Assembly: GCA_046758465.1 (NCBI GenBank) | Contig: JBHIAG010000086.1 | Span: 1 to 8,601 of the forward strand | Source of the DNA: JBHIAG01 sp046758465 | Lineage (GTDB): Bacteria; Acidobacteriota; Terriglobia; Acidiferrales; 2-02-FULL-67-57 | Direction of reading: 5' to 3' | Length of the DNA: 8,601 nt | Part shown: positions 1 to 6,087 of the stretch, one piece after another | Layout: every line of letters starts with the position of its first letter | Position numbering within the stretch: the first letter of the stretch is position 1 | The notes under the pieces: generated by a model | The model's database searches: none | What the model was told of the DNA's origin: nothing | The model's input: the letters and a program-made list of their open reading frames with translations, nothing else | Translations under genes and position numbers: made by a program

Positions 1-107
1 GCCCCCGCCTGCCAATGGGAACATACCGGTGCCTACCAAGTCAAGACACTGTACTCGTCCAGTAGATTAGTGACACTTTTCGCCAGCTTGCTGACGCCCG
101 TCCAATA

Positions 108-121
108 ACCGTGAACACGGT
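108..121. repeat. short perfect inverted repeat downstream of the M20 peptidase gene
   Basis: ACCGTG-AA-CACGGT is a perfect 6-bp dyad with a 2-nt centre, lying 21 nt beyond the peptidase stop codon. On the minus strand it could form a small hairpin (five-pair stem, GUUC loop) in the 3' end of that operon's mRNA, but no T-tract follows, so it is a poor intrinsic terminator. The heptamer GTGAACA also occurs twice in direct orientation here (111-117 and 120-126), which would equally fit a protein-binding site. The rest of 1-142 contains no gene I can support; plus-strand frame 1 is open from the left edge to a TAA at 106-108, too little to call. Confidence 0.35.
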
Positions 122-142
122 GAACATTTTGAGAACCTTTCC

Positions 143-1558
143 CTAAATGGAACCCAACCTCCCGCCCCCACTCCTCTCCGGGGCCCTGAGCGCGGCGACG
201 CGCTCGAAGTAGTGCATCGTGCACTCGATGCCCTTGTAAAAGTTGCCGAGGTTCAGTTTCTCGTTCGGGGCGTGCAGGTTGTCGTCCGGCAAGCCCCAGC
301 CCATCATCACCACTGGTGTCTTGAGCGCTTTGGCGAAGAGAGTAACGACCGGGATGGAACCGCCCGAGCGGACAAACACGGCGCGTTGGCCGAAGACTTC
401 CTCCAGTGTTTCGACCGCCGCTTGGAGGTAGGGATTGTCGGTTGGCACGATGACCGCCGGGGCCTGACTCAGCACACGGACGGAGAGTTTTACACCGTTG
501 GGCTTGACCTTCTCGACATGGCGCTGGAAGAGCCGAACGATCTCAGCGGGCTTCTGGTCAGGCACCAGGCGCATGGAGACCTTGGCCGTGGCTTCGGCGG
601 GGATGACGGTTTTCGCGCCGGCCGCCGTGAAGCCGCCCGCGATGCCATGCACCTCGAACGTGGGCCGCCCCCAGATGCGCTCGAGCACCGAGTAGCCTTT
701 CTCCCCGACCAGCGCGGATGCCCCCACGGCTTCCCGCTGCCACTTTTTCTCATTGAAGGGCAGGCGTTTCCAGGCGACGAGTTCGGCCCGAGAAACTTTC
801 TTCACGCGGCGATAGAAGCCGGGGATAAGAATCCTGCCACGGCGGTCTTTGCAGGCGGTGAGAATCTCGGCCAGCGCCATTAGGGGGTTGGGTGCGGCCC
901 CCCCGTAGAGGCCCGAATGCAAATCGTGGCTTGCGCCGCGCACATGAACCTCCAGGTAGACCAGGCCGCGCAGGCCGACATCGAGTGTGGGGAACCCGGG
1001 TGCAAACATCTCGGTGTCGGAAACCAGTGCCGCGTCGGCACGGAGCTTGTCGCGCTGGGCGGACACATAGCTCTCGATGCTTTTCCCGCCGACTTCCTCT
1101 TCGCCTTCGATCAGAAACTTCACGTTGATAGGCAGCTTGCCCGTTGGCTGCAGGAACCCTTCAGCGGCCTTGAGGTGGGTGAAGAACTGGCCCTTGTCGT
1201 CGGCCGCGCCACGAGCGTAGATGTTGCCGTCGCGGACGTCGGGCTCGAAGGGCGGGCTTTTCCACAAGTCGAGGGGGTCGGGCGGCTGCACGTCGTAGTG
1301 GCCGTAGCAGAGCAGGATGGGTTTGCCCGGCGCGCCCAGCCACTCCGCATAGACCAGGGGATGGCCTTCGGTGGGGATAAGTTCGACGTGGGTCATCCCG
1401 ATACGGCGGAATTCGTCGGCGACGAACTGCGCGGCGCGCTCGATATCCGGCTTGTGCTCCGGCAGTGTGCTGACGCTCGGGATGCGGAGAAAAGTCTTCA
1501 GTTCTCCCAAGAACCGTTCCTGGTTGCTGCGGATGTAGTCTTGAATGGTTAGACTCAC
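143..1558 (-). CDS. M20 family metallodipeptidase (carnosinase/CNDP-like)
   Basis: This is a cytoplasmic di-zinc peptidase that should cleave dipeptides or short peptides. At 471 residues it has the full family length. The metal-site motifs are all present: GHYDV (H87, catalytic-support D89), RGAADDKG (bridging D120), EGEEEVGG (general base E154 and ligand E155), SDTEMF (D181) and LHAPNE (H429). The DLHSG motif (H214) marks the lid/dimerisation domain, about residues 195-315, where family members contact substrate across the dimer. There is no signal peptide. The start is GTG, supported by AGGGAGG at 1566-1572 with 7-nt spacing; the membrane-protein gene ends 15 nt upstream, so the two are probably cotranscribed. 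The motifs are seen directly, and the role follows from the family. Substrate preference (carnosine-like, cysteinyl-glycine or general dipeptides) cannot be read from the sequence. Confidence 0.93.
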   Translation of the reverse strand: MSLTIQDYIRSNQERFLGELKTFLRIPSVSTLPEHKPDIERAAQFVADEFRRIGMTHVELIPTEGHPLVYAEWLGAPGKPILLCYGHYDVQPPDPLDLWKSPPFEPDVRDGNIYARGAADDKGQFFTHLKAAEGFLQPTGKLPINVKFLIEGEEEVGGKSIESYVSAQRDKLRADAALVSDTEMFAPGFPTLDVGLRGLVYLEVHVRGASHDLHSGLYGGAAPNPLMALAEILTACKDRRGRILIPGFYRRVKKVSRAELVAWKRLPFNEKKWQREAVGASALVGEKGYSVLERIWGRPTFEVHGIAGGFTAAGAKTVIPAEATAKVSMRLVPDQKPAEIVRLFQRHVEKVKPNGVKLSVRVLSQAPAVIVPTDNPYLQAAVETLEEVFGQRAVFVRSGGSIPVVTLFAKALKTPVVMMGWGLPDDNLHAPNEKLNLGNFYKGIECTMHYFERVAALRAPERSGGGRLGSI

Positions 1559-1573
1559 GCTGGTTCCTCCCTG

Positions 1574-2026
1574 TTAGAAGGGTCGCTGGACGGTCTCCGA
1601 TGCGGCGGGCTGCGCAGGCTTCAGCATGCGTGCCAAGATCAGGCCGCCGAGCACCAATTGCAGCAAGTAGCCAACGGCGCTCGCGCCCAGGGCGTAAAGC
1701 GAGGTCTGCGTCCAGAGGAATTGCAGCGCCTGGAAGGGCACCACAAACCCCAGCCAGCAAACCAGCCCCAGCAGGGCTGCGGCCCGCAGCCCGCCCGCGG
1801 GGCGCGCCAGGCTGTAGAGAAAACCAAAGAGCAGGCCGATCCAGAGCGTCACGACCCATGACCAGAAGGTGGCCTGGTGGGGCGGCAGGGGAAAGGCTTC
1901 GGGGTAATTTTGTATGAACTTTTCGATCTGATGGAAGATGAGGTTCTCGGCGAAGTGCGCGGCAAAGGTGGTCAAAATGCCGAGCACCCCAACCAGTAGG
2001 CCAGCCACTACCACCCGTACAGACAT
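1574..2026 (-). CDS. hypothetical small integral membrane protein, four predicted helices
   Basis: I do not recognise this 150-residue protein. Four hydrophobic segments are visible at about residues 4-24, 53-73, 80-103 and 111-133. A more polar loop at residues 25-52 carries H24, E27, H32 and E35, and the C-terminal tail after residue 136 is hydrophilic. The start is ATG with AAGGAGG at 2032-2038 and 5-nt spacing, which makes it well supported. It is the middle gene of a three-gene minus-strand run, 33 nt after the YVTN propeller gene and 15 nt before the M20 peptidase gene, so it is probably cotranscribed with both. No catalytic motif is evident. It could be an envelope partner of the exported propeller, but that is only inference from position. 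Confidence 0.8.
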   Translation of the reverse strand: MSVRVVVAGLLVGVLGILTTFAAHFAENLIFHQIEKFIQNYPEAFPLPPHQATFWSWVVTLWIGLLFGFLYSLARPAGGLRAAALLGLVCWLGFVVPFQALQFLWTQTSLYALGASAVGYLLQLVLGGLILARMLKPAQPAASETVQRPF

Positions 2027-2059
2027 TTAAGCCTCCTTGGGGACGCTCCGTTGGCGTTG

Positions 2060-3034
2060 CTAACGCACCCAGGTCATTCCGTCGGGTTCAGTGCCGGGTG
2101 CGATGCGGTGGACGATACTCTTCGTAGCGACGTCAATGACGGTGACCTGGTTGGACTGCGTGTTGGCGACAAAGGCACGGCGGCCACCAGGCTCGAGCAG
2201 AATGCCGACGGGCATACTACCGGTTCCAATGGTCGTGAGGTGCTGGCGGCTGGCGGCGTCAAAGCTGGCGACGGCGTTCGAGCGGGCGTTCGATACCCAG
2301 ACCTGCTTGCCATCGGGTGTGAATTTGACGCGGATGGGCATCTGGCCTTCTGAAAAGAAAGTGACGACGACCTGATCGGTGGCGGTGTCGATAACAGAGA
2401 TGGAGTCGGCGGCGCGGTTACCGACCCAAACCTCGCGCCCGTCGGGCGAGACATCAATCCCTTCGGTACCCGCGCCGGTGGGAATGGTCTTCACCCTACC
2501 GCTCGTGCGCTCGATGACAGTCACGCTGCCGGAGCCGATATTGGCGACGTAAAGCTTGCGCTCGTCCGGGGTGGGCACCACCATGTGGCTGACCTGCTGA
2601 CCGGTCTGGTAGACGCGCGCAATCGCGCCGCTGGCGCTGTTAATTTCCAGCACCGCTTGGTTGGCTTCACAGGTCACCCAGAGGAGTTTGCCGTCGCGGC
2701 TGACCCCGATGCCGTGCGGGCGGCGGTACTCCCCGAGGTCGAGAGTGCGGGCGACGCGGCGGCCCGGGATGTCAATCACGGTAATGGTGTTGCCTGGCGT
2801 GCGGGTGCCGTAGTTGGCCACATAGACAAAGCGGCCGTCGGGCGAGGCGGCCGCTTCGTGGGGGCCGATACCCGTGGGCAGCTTGGCGATGATGGAAAAT
2901 GTACGGGGCTCGATGAGGACCGCCTCATGGTCTGATTTGTTCAAGACCACGAGCAGCGATTCGGCCTGTGCGGCCAGTGGCAGTGTGGCCAGCAGCAGGG
3001 CGGCGAGGGCCATCGGTGACAAAACACGCAACAT
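2060..3034 (-). CDS. exported YVTN-family seven-bladed beta-propeller protein
   Basis: The first 24 residues form a signal peptide: a basic start, a hydrophobic core rich in Leu and Ala, and an AQA cleavage site before ESLLV. The remaining 300 residues consist of about seven repeats of roughly 42 residues. They carry the YVTN signature of a V-x-V-I-D-type strand, then SPDG, then a strand such as VYVAN, VWVGN, VWVSN or AFVAN. The N-terminal strand LLVVLNKS can complete the last blade (NQVTVIDVATKS), as in a closed velcro propeller. Such proteins act in the periplasm or at the cell surface as binding scaffolds, and some members are dehydrogenase-like. No enzymatic residues stand out here. The start is ATG with AGGAGG at 3040-3045 and 5-nt spacing. 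It is the first gene of the run with the membrane protein and the M20 peptidase. Confidence 0.9.
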   Translation of the reverse strand: MLRVLSPMALAALLLATLPLAAQAESLLVVLNKSDHEAVLIEPRTFSIIAKLPTGIGPHEAAASPDGRFVYVANYGTRTPGNTITVIDIPGRRVARTLDLGEYRRPHGIGVSRDGKLLWVTCEANQAVLEINSASGAIARVYQTGQQVSHMVVPTPDERKLYVANIGSGSVTVIERTSGRVKTIPTGAGTEGIDVSPDGREVWVGNRAADSISVIDTATDQVVVTFFSEGQMPIRVKFTPDGKQVWVSNARSNAVASFDAASRQHLTTIGTGSMPVGILLEPGGRRAFVANTQSNQVTVIDVATKSIVHRIAPGTEPDGMTWVR

Positions 3035-3105
3035 TGCATCCTCCTGGGGACAACTGTAAAGCCCCTATTGTACTAAAATCGAGCGGTTTGCTATTGTGTT
3101 TGCGC
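3035..3105. promoter_or_regulatory. divergent promoter region between the YVTN operon and tRNA-Ser
   Basis: This A+T-rich 71-nt gap must contain promoters for two divergent units. For the tRNA, TTGTAC (3068-3073), an 18-nt gap and TATTGT (3092-3097) is one possible pair; TAAAAT at 3074-3079 is another -10 candidate. For the minus-strand operon, TACAAT (complement of 3067-3072) is a good -10 but lacks a convincing -35. The overlap of these candidates would make the two directions compete. The boxes are seen; their use is inferred. Confidence 0.4.
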
Positions 3106-3198
3106 GGAGCGGTGCAGGAGTGGCTTAACTGGCGGCACTGGAAATGCCGTGTCCCGCTAGCAGCGGGACCGTGGGTTCGAATCCCACCCGCTCCGCCA
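3106..3198 (+). tRNA. tRNA-Ser (anticodon GGA)
   Basis: A full class II tRNA can be folded by eye. The acceptor GGAGCGG pairs with CCGCTCC (3188-3194), followed by discriminator G and an encoded CCA. The anticodon stem CGGCA/TGCCG (3133-3137, 3145-3149) holds the 7-nt loop CTGGAAA with anticodon GGA at 3140-3142, which reads UCC and UCU. A long variable arm forms a GTCCCGCT/AGCGGGAC-type hairpin as expected for serine, and the T arm is GTGGG-TTCGAAT-CCCAC. It stands alone between the divergent YVTN operon and a convergent hypothetical gene. Confidence 0.97.
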
Positions 3199-3254
3199 TT
3201 GGGCACGCACGTTGCCACCCACAGGACGGATGGGAGTTGATTCTGTTCCGCGTC

Positions 3255-3620
3255 TCAATGCGGCTTGGCGGCGACTTCGGCGGCCGTGCGGTCGAGCCGC
3301 TCGCGCAGGTCGGCCAGCATCAGTATGACATTGAGCAATTTTCCCCGCATGAGCTGGGAGCTGGGCGGGTTGTCGGTACCGATGGAAGCGATTTTGGCGG
3401 CAGCAAAAATGACGAACTGTGAGCTTTCGCGTTGCAGCACCTCACTTAAGTCCTCTTCTGCCAGGCGCCGGGCGAAGCGGTGGCAGCGATCCTGGATGTC
3501 GGCGACGAAATGTTCCAAGCAAAGTGCCTGGCGCTGGAGTCTGGGCTCGATGGGATTGGGACAGCCGCTGACCTTGCAGTTCACTGCGGGCTGATCCTGT
3601 GAGGGACGGACATCCGGCAT
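3255..3620 (-). CDS. hypothetical protein with possible C-x4-C-x13-C-x2-H metal site
   Basis: I do not recognise this 121-residue soluble protein. Near its N terminus C15, C20, C34 and H37 are spaced like a small zinc-binding knuckle, with C46-H47 close behind. The remainder (about residues 39-121) looks alpha-helical and charged, with heptad-like stretches such as LLNVILMLADLRERLDR, and could dimerise. The ATG start has no Shine-Dalgarno site. A candidate promoter would begin transcription only about 8 nt upstream, so initiation may be nearly leaderless; alternatively the GTG at 3584 (residue 13) could be the start, with AGGA 10 nt upstream, and would keep all four putative ligands. It is divergent from the REC-GGDEF gene and convergent with tRNA-Ser. 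The metal site and any functional link to the regulator are inferences. Confidence 0.65.
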   Translation of the reverse strand: MPDVRPSQDQPAVNCKVSGCPNPIEPRLQRQALCLEHFVADIQDRCHRFARRLAEEDLSEVLQRESSQFVIFAAAKIASIGTDNPPSSQLMRGKLLNVILMLADLRERLDRTAAEVAAKPH

Positions 3621-3634
3621 GGGCTGAGCCGCTG

Positions 3635-3664
3635 ATAGTAGGCTTGGGGTTGAGGGGAAGTCAA
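3635..3664 (-). promoter_or_regulatory. candidate promoter for the hypothetical gene
   Basis: On the minus strand TTGACT (complement of 3659-3664) and TACTAT (complement of 3635-3640) are separated by 18 nt. The -35 box matches the sigma-70 consensus at five of six positions and the -10 at four of six. Transcription would start near 3628, only about 8 nt before the ATG, which agrees with the missing Shine-Dalgarno site. Confidence 0.45.
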
Positions 3665-3703
3665 AGTGTTTTACTGGTAGGATTTCCCCTGCGGCTGTGC
3701 TCG

Positions 3704-3716
3704 TGCTAGAGTAGCA
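3704..3716. repeat. short dyad in the leader of the REC-GGDEF gene
   Basis: TGCTA-GAG-TAGCA is a perfect 5-bp dyad about 41 nt upstream of the GTG start. A wider GGCTG/CAGCC pair (3693-3697 and 3715-3719) could form an alternative stem around it. It may be a regulator site or an mRNA hairpin, or nothing; no clear promoter for this gene could be read in 3665-3757. Confidence 0.25.
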
Positions 3717-3757
3717 GCCATACCGCCAAACTCTTCCGCGCTGGAGAATCCTGGGGT

Positions 3758-4678
3758 GTGCCAGTGAAGGCCAATATTCTAGCCATTGATGACGACCAAC
3801 TCTTGCTCACGTTGGTGGAAAAGGCCTTGGGCAAGGCGGGGCACGCAGTGAGCGGCGTAACCGATCCGGTGCGGGCGCTCCACCTGCTGGATGCGCAGAG
3901 CTTCGACCTGGTCATTACTGACATCGCGATGCCGAAGCTCAGCGGCATCAAGGTGCTGGAGATGGTCAAGGCCTTGGACGAAAGCATTGAGGTCATCATC
4001 CTGACCGGTGTCGAAGAAGAGCGGTTTGAAAACGCCATCGCCGCGCTGCGCCTGGGCGCGAGCGATTTTCTGCTCAAGCCGCTCCATAACATGGACGAAC
4101 TGCTGGTGGCGGTGGAAAAGGCGCTGGAAAAGCGCCGACTGGCGCTCAACGTTCGCCAGCTCACCGAAAGTTTGGAGCGGATGCGCAAAACCGATTTTCT
4201 GACCGGTGTCTGCACGCGGCGCTATTTTTTTGAGCGGCTGAGTCTGGAACTGATGCGTACCAACCGCTACCTGAAGCCTATCTCCTGCTTGCTCGTTGAC
4301 ATTGATCACCTGAGCCAGATCAACGCTACCCACGGTGGGCCTGGTGGCGACCAAGCGCTGGCGCAGACCGCACGCGTGCTGGTCGCGACCACGCGCGCAA
4401 CCGACATCGTGGGACGCTACGGTGGTGAAGAGTTCATCGTCGCTTTGCCTGAGACCAGCCGCGAGGCGGCGCAGGCTACGGCGGAAAAACTTCGCAAGCA
4501 GATCGAAGAACACAGGTTTCGTTTTGGGGGCCAGGAAATCGCTCTCACCGTCAGCATCGGGGTTGCCAGTTTCCAGGAAGCCACCTCAATTGCCGAGCTC
4601 GTGGCTCAGGCCAGCGTTGCCCTGGGAAATGCCAAGCGCGCCGGCCGCAACCGGGTCAGCGTCGAAGCGCCGTCCTAA
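3758..4678 (+). CDS. response regulator with REC and GGDEF domains, probable diguanylate cyclase
   Basis: The receiver domain (about residues 5-120) has the acidic cluster D11-D13, phospho-acceptor D55 in VITDIAMP, T83 and K107 in LLKP. A helical linker leads to a GGDEF domain (about 145-303), which would make cyclic di-GMP when D55 is phosphorylated. It has DFLTG, RYGGEEF (222-226), an allosteric RxxD I-site (R213-D216) correctly spaced from it, and the late K293/R297 pair. The NDxxGHxxGD block reads NATHGGPGGD: N189 and D198, which contact guanine, are kept, but the usual Asp and His are Ala190 and Gly194. Activity is therefore likely but not certain. The start is GTG with GGAG about 11 nt upstream; a second in-frame GTG is two codons later. 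No histidine kinase is nearby, so it is an orphan regulator here. Confidence 0.93.
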   Translation: MPVKANILAIDDDQLLLTLVEKALGKAGHAVSGVTDPVRALHLLDAQSFDLVITDIAMPKLSGIKVLEMVKALDESIEVIILTGVEEERFENAIAALRLGASDFLLKPLHNMDELLVAVEKALEKRRLALNVRQLTESLERMRKTDFLTGVCTRRYFFERLSLELMRTNRYLKPISCLLVDIDHLSQINATHGGPGGDQALAQTARVLVATTRATDIVGRYGGEEFIVALPETSREAAQATAEKLRKQIEEHRFRFGGQEIALTVSIGVASFQEATSIAELVAQASVALGNAKRAGRNRVSVEAPS

Positions 4679-4710
4679 AGCGGGATAGAGCGGCAAAACG
4701 CGGAGAAACG

Positions 4711-4728
4711 GGGCGGAAGCCGCCTCTT
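4711..4728 (+). terminator. weak putative terminator hairpin after REC-GGDEF
   Basis: GGCGG-AAG-CCGCC forms a five-pair stem with an added G-U pair 33 nt after the stop codon, followed by CTCTT. The T-tract is short and interrupted, and the hairpin abuts the -35 box of the tRNA-Gly promoter. It may act as a boundary between the two units, but termination is uncertain. Confidence 0.3.
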
Positions 4729-4756
4729 GCCAGTGCAACCGGCGAGACAGTAAAAT
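4727..4756 (+). promoter_or_regulatory. sigma-70-type promoter of tRNA-Gly
   Basis: TTGCCA (4727-4732) and TAAAAT (4751-4756) are separated by 18 nt, each near consensus, and would start transcription near 4763, about 18 nt before the mature tRNA. This gives a short 5' leader typical of a single tRNA gene. Downstream genes could also be reached by read-through. Confidence 0.6.
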
Positions 4757-4780
4757 ATCCGCCAGCCGTGATAGGCCGGA

Positions 4781-4857
4781 GCGAGCGTAGCTCAGCCCGG
4801 TAGAGCACTGCCTTGCCAAGGCAGGTGTCGTGGGTTCAAATCCCATCGCTCGCTCCA
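4781..4857 (+). tRNA. tRNA-Gly (anticodon GCC)
   Basis: The acceptor GCGAGCG pairs with CGCTCGC (4847-4853), followed by discriminator T and encoded CCA. The D arm is GCTC...GAGC, and the anticodon stem CTGCC/GGCAG holds loop TTGCCAA with GCC at 4815-4817, reading GGC and GGU. The T arm is GTGGG-TTCAAAT-CCCAT with one G-U pair. A T-rich run (TTTTTCTTTTCT) directly follows the CCA and may help end the transcript. Glycine tRNA genes are known integration sites, which matters because the next operon differs in codon use. Confidence 0.97.
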
Positions 4858-5081
4858 TTTTTCTTTTCTGGCTTTGGCCATGCCGGAAGCCAACTACACG
4901 CCAGAAATGGTTGAGGCTGTGTAGAGGCACAGCTGTTTGAGGACACCCACCACGCACGTGACTGCTCAACACGCTGAGGGAAAAACCTGTCGCGTCTTTG
5001 GTTGGTATGGGCCTCACAGCCATTGCTATTCCGGTCTATTATTTCTGGAGGAGGAGAGTGAACTAGGATAACGTCTCCCGA
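4858..5081 (+). promoter_or_regulatory. structured leader-like gap upstream of the dehydratase operon
   Basis: No gene is supported in this 224-nt gap, but several segments are complementary. GCCAGAAA (4900-4907) can pair with TTTCTGGC (4865-4872), while the overlapping CCAGAAAT (4901-4908) can pair instead with ATTTCTGG (5041-5048), which runs into a GGAGGAGGAG ribosome site. GGCTGTG (4915-4921) can pair locally with CACAGCT (4928-4934) or distally with CACAGCC (5015-5021). The two distal pairings nest. A local hairpin at 4870-4891 competes with the first pairing. This could be an attenuator or riboswitch-like leader, or chance complementarity. TATTAT (5037-5042) is an alternative -10 box that would place the start inside the gap and bypass these structures. 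Confidence 0.35.
5058..5066 (+). other. two-codon ORF (GTG-AAC-TAG) behind a strong ribosome site
   Basis: GGAGGAGGAG (5047-5056) is the strongest Shine-Dalgarno match in the region and sits ideally before GTG at 5058. That GTG is followed by AAC and then TAG. The frame is the same as the dehydratase, whose ATG lies 15 nt after the TAG. Either this is a minimal leader ORF that loads ribosomes for reinitiation, or the TAG interrupts what was once a longer N terminus. The arrangement is seen; its use is inferred. Confidence 0.4.
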
Positions 5082-6077
5082 ATGGAGGATGAGTTGAACA
5101 ACAAACACCGCGCAGCACGCGTGGATATCAGGAGAGAGGTCTTAGAAGCCGAAGAAAAGATAAGGCCACACATTCGAGAAACCCCGGTTGATTTCTCTCC
5201 TACCCTGAGTCGAGCAGGCACCTGTCAGGCCTATCTCAAGCTAGAAAACCTTCAGATCACCGGTTCTTTCAAACTGCGAGGAGCGATGAACAAACTCCTC
5301 TCCCTCGATGAAGATGAAAGAAAGCGAGGTGTGGTTACCGCCTCGACCGGCAATCATGGTGCCGCGGTGGCGTATGCCGTCACGAAACTCAACTGTCCGG
5401 GTACGATTTATTTGCCCGAGAACGCGGCCCCGGCAAAGGTTGCAGCTCTTCGTTTGTACGGGGTTGCTCTCAGGCTTTATGGGTCTGATTGTGTAGAGAC
5501 CGAGCTCTTTGCCAAAGAGGCGGCCGCCAGCAGCCAGCAGGCGTACATTTCGCCCTACAACGACGCGCAAATCATTGGCGGCCAGGGAACCATCGGTGTC
5601 GAGTTGGCCAGGCAGCTTGAGGCGATCAACGCTGTCTTGGTGCCGGTCGGCGGGGGTGGGCTCATCTCTGGCATCGCGGGGTATCTGAAATCATTCGACA
5701 GCGCGATTGAAATAGTCGGCTGCCAGCCCGCAAACTCGGCCGTCATGTATGAGTCGATCAAAGCCGGCAAGATCTTGGACCTTGCCTCACAACCTACCAT
5801 CTCCGATGGCACCGCGGGGGGAATCGAAGCGGGCACCATCAGCTTTGCCCTGTGCCAGCGCTACGTTGATGATTATGTCCTCGTCACGGAGGAAGAAATC
5901 AAGGCTGCGATCCGGCTGGTTTTGGAAACGCATCACATGTTGATCGAAGGGGCAGCAGCCCTCCCAGTCGCCTGCTTTCTCAAAGCGAAGCAGAGATTCA
6001 GGAACAGAAACGTCGTCCTGATTCTCAGCGGCGCGAGACTGGGCCTAACTGTATTGAAAGAAGTCTTACGTCCGTGA
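5082..6077 (+). CDS. PLP-dependent threonine/serine dehydratase family protein (EutB-like)
   Basis: This 331-residue fold-type II PLP enzyme belongs to the threonine ammonia-lyase family, without a C-terminal ACT regulatory domain. Key sites are TGSFKLRGA with Schiff-base K64, STGNHG (N91), the phosphate-binding loop VGGGGL (190-193) and S316, which faces the pyridine nitrogen. The last motif reads SGAR where many dehydratases have SGGN, so the substrate may not be threonine. The next gene is an ornithine cyclodeaminase family member 10 nt away, the family pairing of EutB/EutC in hydroxyectoine catabolism, but eutA, eutD and eutE are not in view. The ATG at 5082 lacks a good ribosome site; TTG at 5094 has GGAGG 5 nt upstream and is an alternative. 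Frequent AGA, AGG and CGA codons contrast with the CGC/CGG-rich flanks. The family is sure; the EutB identity is tentative. Confidence 0.88.
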   Translation: MEDELNNKHRAARVDIRREVLEAEEKIRPHIRETPVDFSPTLSRAGTCQAYLKLENLQITGSFKLRGAMNKLLSLDEDERKRGVVTASTGNHGAAVAYAVTKLNCPGTIYLPENAAPAKVAALRLYGVALRLYGSDCVETELFAKEAAASSQQAYISPYNDAQIIGGQGTIGVELARQLEAINAVLVPVGGGGLISGIAGYLKSFDSAIEIVGCQPANSAVMYESIKAGKILDLASQPTISDGTAGGIEAGTISFALCQRYVDDYVLVTEEEIKAAIRLVLETHHMLIEGAAALPVACFLKAKQRFRNRNVVLILSGARLGLTVLKEVLRP

Positions 6078-6087
6078 GGACCTAGCC

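Noticed and set aside
212..1552. Long plus-strand ORFs of 223 and 211 residues opposite the M20 peptidase gene
   Set aside because: They are mirror frames of a G+C-rich gene, show no domain pattern and lack ribosome sites, while the minus-strand peptidase has every catalytic motif.
2925..3218. Minus-strand ORF containing GGIRTHGPAASGTRHFQC
   Set aside because: This is the well-known false protein produced by reading the antisense of a serine tRNA; it overlaps tRNA-Ser and the start of the YVTN gene.
3779..4513. Minus-strand ORF of 244 residues opposite the REC-GGDEF gene
   Set aside because: The plus strand carries complete receiver and GGDEF motifs; the mirror frame has no domain signal.
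4586..5023. Minus-strand ORF containing MGFEPTTPALARQC
   Set aside because: It is the antisense reading of tRNA-Gly, a common misannotation, and overlaps the end of the GGDEF gene.
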